Both the position numbers and the translations under genes were made by a program. This document shows positions 62,027 to 64,000 of a stretch of DNA of 64,000 nt, piece by piece. Under the pieces are notes generated by a model, which ran no database searches, was not told the DNA's origin, and saw nothing but the letters and a program-made list of their open reading frames with translations. Location: assembly GCA_004335635.1 (NCBI GenBank), contig QAXH01006441.1, positions 36,693 through 100,692 of the forward strand, read 5' to 3'. The stretch is from Chloromonas sp. AAM2 (Eukaryota; Chlorophyta; Chlorophyceae; Chlamydomonadales; Chlamydomonadaceae). Positions within the stretch are counted from its first letter, which is position 1. Every line of letters starts with the position of its first letter.

Positions 62027-63893
62027 ATGCAGCAGGCAGGGCCCTCAGACTGGCCTTCAGCAGCTCCCACTGGCGTGAGCCTGTCTGGTTTTGCCTTCAG
62101 CTACCGTGGCGGGGCGCTTGAGTGGCGATTGCTGCATGGCATTGACCCAGATGCAGTGGTGAGCTTGTGTGCCTTGCATGTGCTGAGGTGTGCGCTCAGC
62201 ACATACATTGTATATGATGTCAGTGTGAATCATGCGCATCGCACAGACTAGCACGGCCATTGCCCTGTGCCTGCTGCTGTATCAGAGTACGAAGTACACA
62301 GACAGTCATGCACCGCACGGCAAGGGGCATGCGCTGCACATACACCAAGGCAGCCAGCGCAGTGCACGCGTATTGTTGCTCTGCTACTGTGCCCCATCGT
62401 GACCTCAAGCACATCCCTTGGACAACCTTTGTTCATGCCCTGCATGTCTCATTGCTTTGCAGGTCAAGCTTACAGATGTGCGTGCCATAGAGGACTGCCT
62501 GCCTACCCTCCAGCAGGGCAATCTAGAGCATGAGAAGGCCCTGTCGAGCAAGAACTGCATTCAGCTGTTCCGGCTGCTGCAGCTGGCCATAGAGTATGTG
62601 TGGCACCTGCGCAACGCGCACACGAGCCTGCTGGAGGCGTATGGGGCGGCGGTGGCGGCCGCGGGGAGGTGAGAGGGGGATGGAAAGGCCAACCTGCTCG
62701 AACTGTGCGTACGAGCCTAGGCATGGTGCAAAACATCTACCATGCAAACGATTCAAAACTGGAACAGAGCAGCGGGGATTAAAGATGAGCAAGCAGATGG
62801 TGAGCGCTTATGCCTGGTATGGCCTTTACTGTTTCGTGCTCATTAGTGGCGCACCAGTTGAACCAACCCTTGTCGCCTGCCTGTCCTGACATTTACCTGG
62901 CAGGTGGAAGGCCATTGCGGAGCAGTTCCTTGACACTGGGGCTGTATTCGTTAACAGTTGCCTGTCCAGCGGCGACATTCAGCTGCATGAGCTGGACCAG
63001 GTGGACCTGGCCCTGGGCCGCATGGGGCAGGCAGATAGGCAGTACAACGATGCACTCAACAGGCTGGAGGTAGGCATGGAGTTACCAGCAGGAGCAACAG
63101 CAGCGGCAGAGTTGTCAGTTGGTGTGCAAGCCACACACATGCTTCAGTGGGTTTGAAAGGCGTCAGGATTGACAGCGACCTGTCAGAGCTAAGTCACTGA
63201 ACACCGAAGTTACATGAGTGCGCGCTGGACGTTGGCAACACCACTACACCACTACCGCTGTTCTGTGTGTGTTCTCCGTGTCCAGGACGAGGACCAGCGT
63301 GCGCGTTACTTTCACTTCCGCAAGCAGCGCACCGAGCTCAACTGGCAGCAGCTGTGCAGTGTGGACCTGGATGCGCTGATAGCCAACACGGACACACAGC
63401 AGCTGGAAAGGGTAAGACAAGGGAACCAGGAATGTCTGATATCCAGAGTATGGAAGGTCTGATATCTAGTGACTGGGGTCCCCAACGCAGCAGACAGACG
63501 CCCAACGGCACCATCACAGCCCCTCCAGGCAAATGCTTGTGTGTATTGCCGGTCTGCACGACCGCAGCGTGCAGCGGCTGGCCATGTGGGCATCTCGTGC
63601 CTGGCGATTCATGCAGCCTCGCTCCTTCCGCCTGCGTTGCTTTGGGTGCTCCATCCAATCTATTCCATCTGTGTTTTTTTAATCCGAAGTCCCAGTTTAC
63701 TGAAGTCAACGTGCACCCATGCTTGTTTCAACTTCATCCTTGTTTGCAGGTTCTCCCCAGCCTTGTGTTCGGCAACATCACCGCTGAGGACCGCGACGAG
63801 CTCACCCCGCACCACTTCACGCAGCTCATCCCCCTGGCGCAGGCTGCACTGGACTACATGATGTTCCAGGCAAACGCTACAGGGGCAGCATTG
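62027..63893 (+). CDS. DZIP1/Iguana-like protein with duplicated N-terminal domain, 3' truncated
   Basis: DZIP1 proteins act at the basal body and ciliary transition zone. Exons 62027-62158, 62463-62668, 62904-63069, 63286-63411, 63750-63893 keep phase for 258 codons; the gene runs out of the window. Two copies of a Dzip-like N-terminal domain are seen: FAFSYRGGALEWRLLHGIDP, then IQLFRLLQLAIEYVWHLRNA; and again FHFRKQRTELNWQQLCSVDL, then TQLIPLAQAALDYMMFQANA. Each has the order F.FR...L.W..L...D.., a DV..L.. helix and a final hydrophobic helix, as in animal DZIP1 (FRKRRERVDWRR). A linker of about 60 residues joins them. Start is the first ATG in frame; the family call is by motif recall. Confidence 0.7.
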
Positions 63894-63905
63894 GTGGGTG
63901 GGTGG

Positions 63906-64000
63906 GAGAAGGCAGAGGGTGGTGGGTGGAGCGGGGTGGACAGGGTGGTGGGTGGAGCGGGGCGGACAGGGTGGTGGGTGGAGCGGGGCGGACAGGGTGG
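63906..64000. repeat. 25-bp minisatellite after a DZIP1-like exon
   Basis: G-rich unit TGGTGGGTGGAGCGGGGCGG plus ACAGG repeated at least three times up to the window edge. It begins within 15 bp of the predicted donor GTGGGTGG at 63894. Confidence 0.92.

Overview
The window is eukaryotic nuclear DNA, almost certainly from a green alga (Chlorophyta). Coding sequence is cut into short exons by many GT-AG introns and a few GC-AG introns. Nuclear genes for plastid proteins are present (CP12, a PAM68-type photosystem II assembly factor, a fibrillin/PAP), together with the HAD-phosphatase + glycerol-3-phosphate dehydrogenase fusion known from Chlamydomonas and Dunaliella and a plant-type CDPK. TGTAA polyadenylation-like motifs lie downstream of several genes. 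The genus cannot be told from the sequence. NEK and DZIP1-family genes hint at a lineage that builds, or once built, cilia. Gene models were assembled by hand: splice sites were chosen so that reading phase is kept and family motifs run through. For eight models all exons listed sum to a whole number of codons (GPDH, transporter, CP12, CDPK, hydrolase, PAM68, augmin-like and fibrillin); the coiled-coil gene also closes.

Layout, left to right: (1) 19-3906 (+) 3' part of the bidomain GPDH. (2) 5450-9234 (+) an ENT/SLC29-like multi-pass transporter. (3) 11020-21894 (-) an 11-kb, intron-rich LacZ-type GH2 beta-galactosidase. (4) 22172-23136 (+) CP12, divergent from the GH2 gene. (5) 25561-31586 (-) a NEK protein kinase, head-to-head with (6) 32351-35302 (+) a four-EF-hand CDPK. 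(7) 37245-42128 (-) an alpha/beta hydrolase with C-terminal ubiquitin-interacting motifs, head-to-head with (8) 42431-43803 (+) PAM68-like. (9) 44942-50153 (+) an augmin subunit 8/QWRF-like microtubule protein, containing a 706-bp assembly gap inside a minisatellite. (10) 51481-55795 (-) a membrane-hairpin plus coiled-coil protein I cannot name, head-to-head with (11) 56053-58460 (+) a PAP/fibrillin. (12) 62027-63893 (+) the 5' part of a DZIP1-like gene with two copies of the N-terminal domain.

The genes do not form one pathway. GPDH, CP12, PAM68 and fibrillin serve plastid carbon flow and photosynthesis; NEK, the augmin-like subunit and the DZIP1-like protein serve microtubules, centrosome and cilium; CDPK is calcium signalling; GH2 and the transporter are salvage functions. 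Divergent pairs sharing short promoters are the main organisational theme.

The non-coding part is rich in repeats: minisatellites touching splice sites, a small MITE family with GCCAGTTCTGGGACA ends, long hairpins that could be small-RNA precursors, an interstitial telomeric tract, and three short duplicated segments lying in the same order on the two sides of the left 18 kb.
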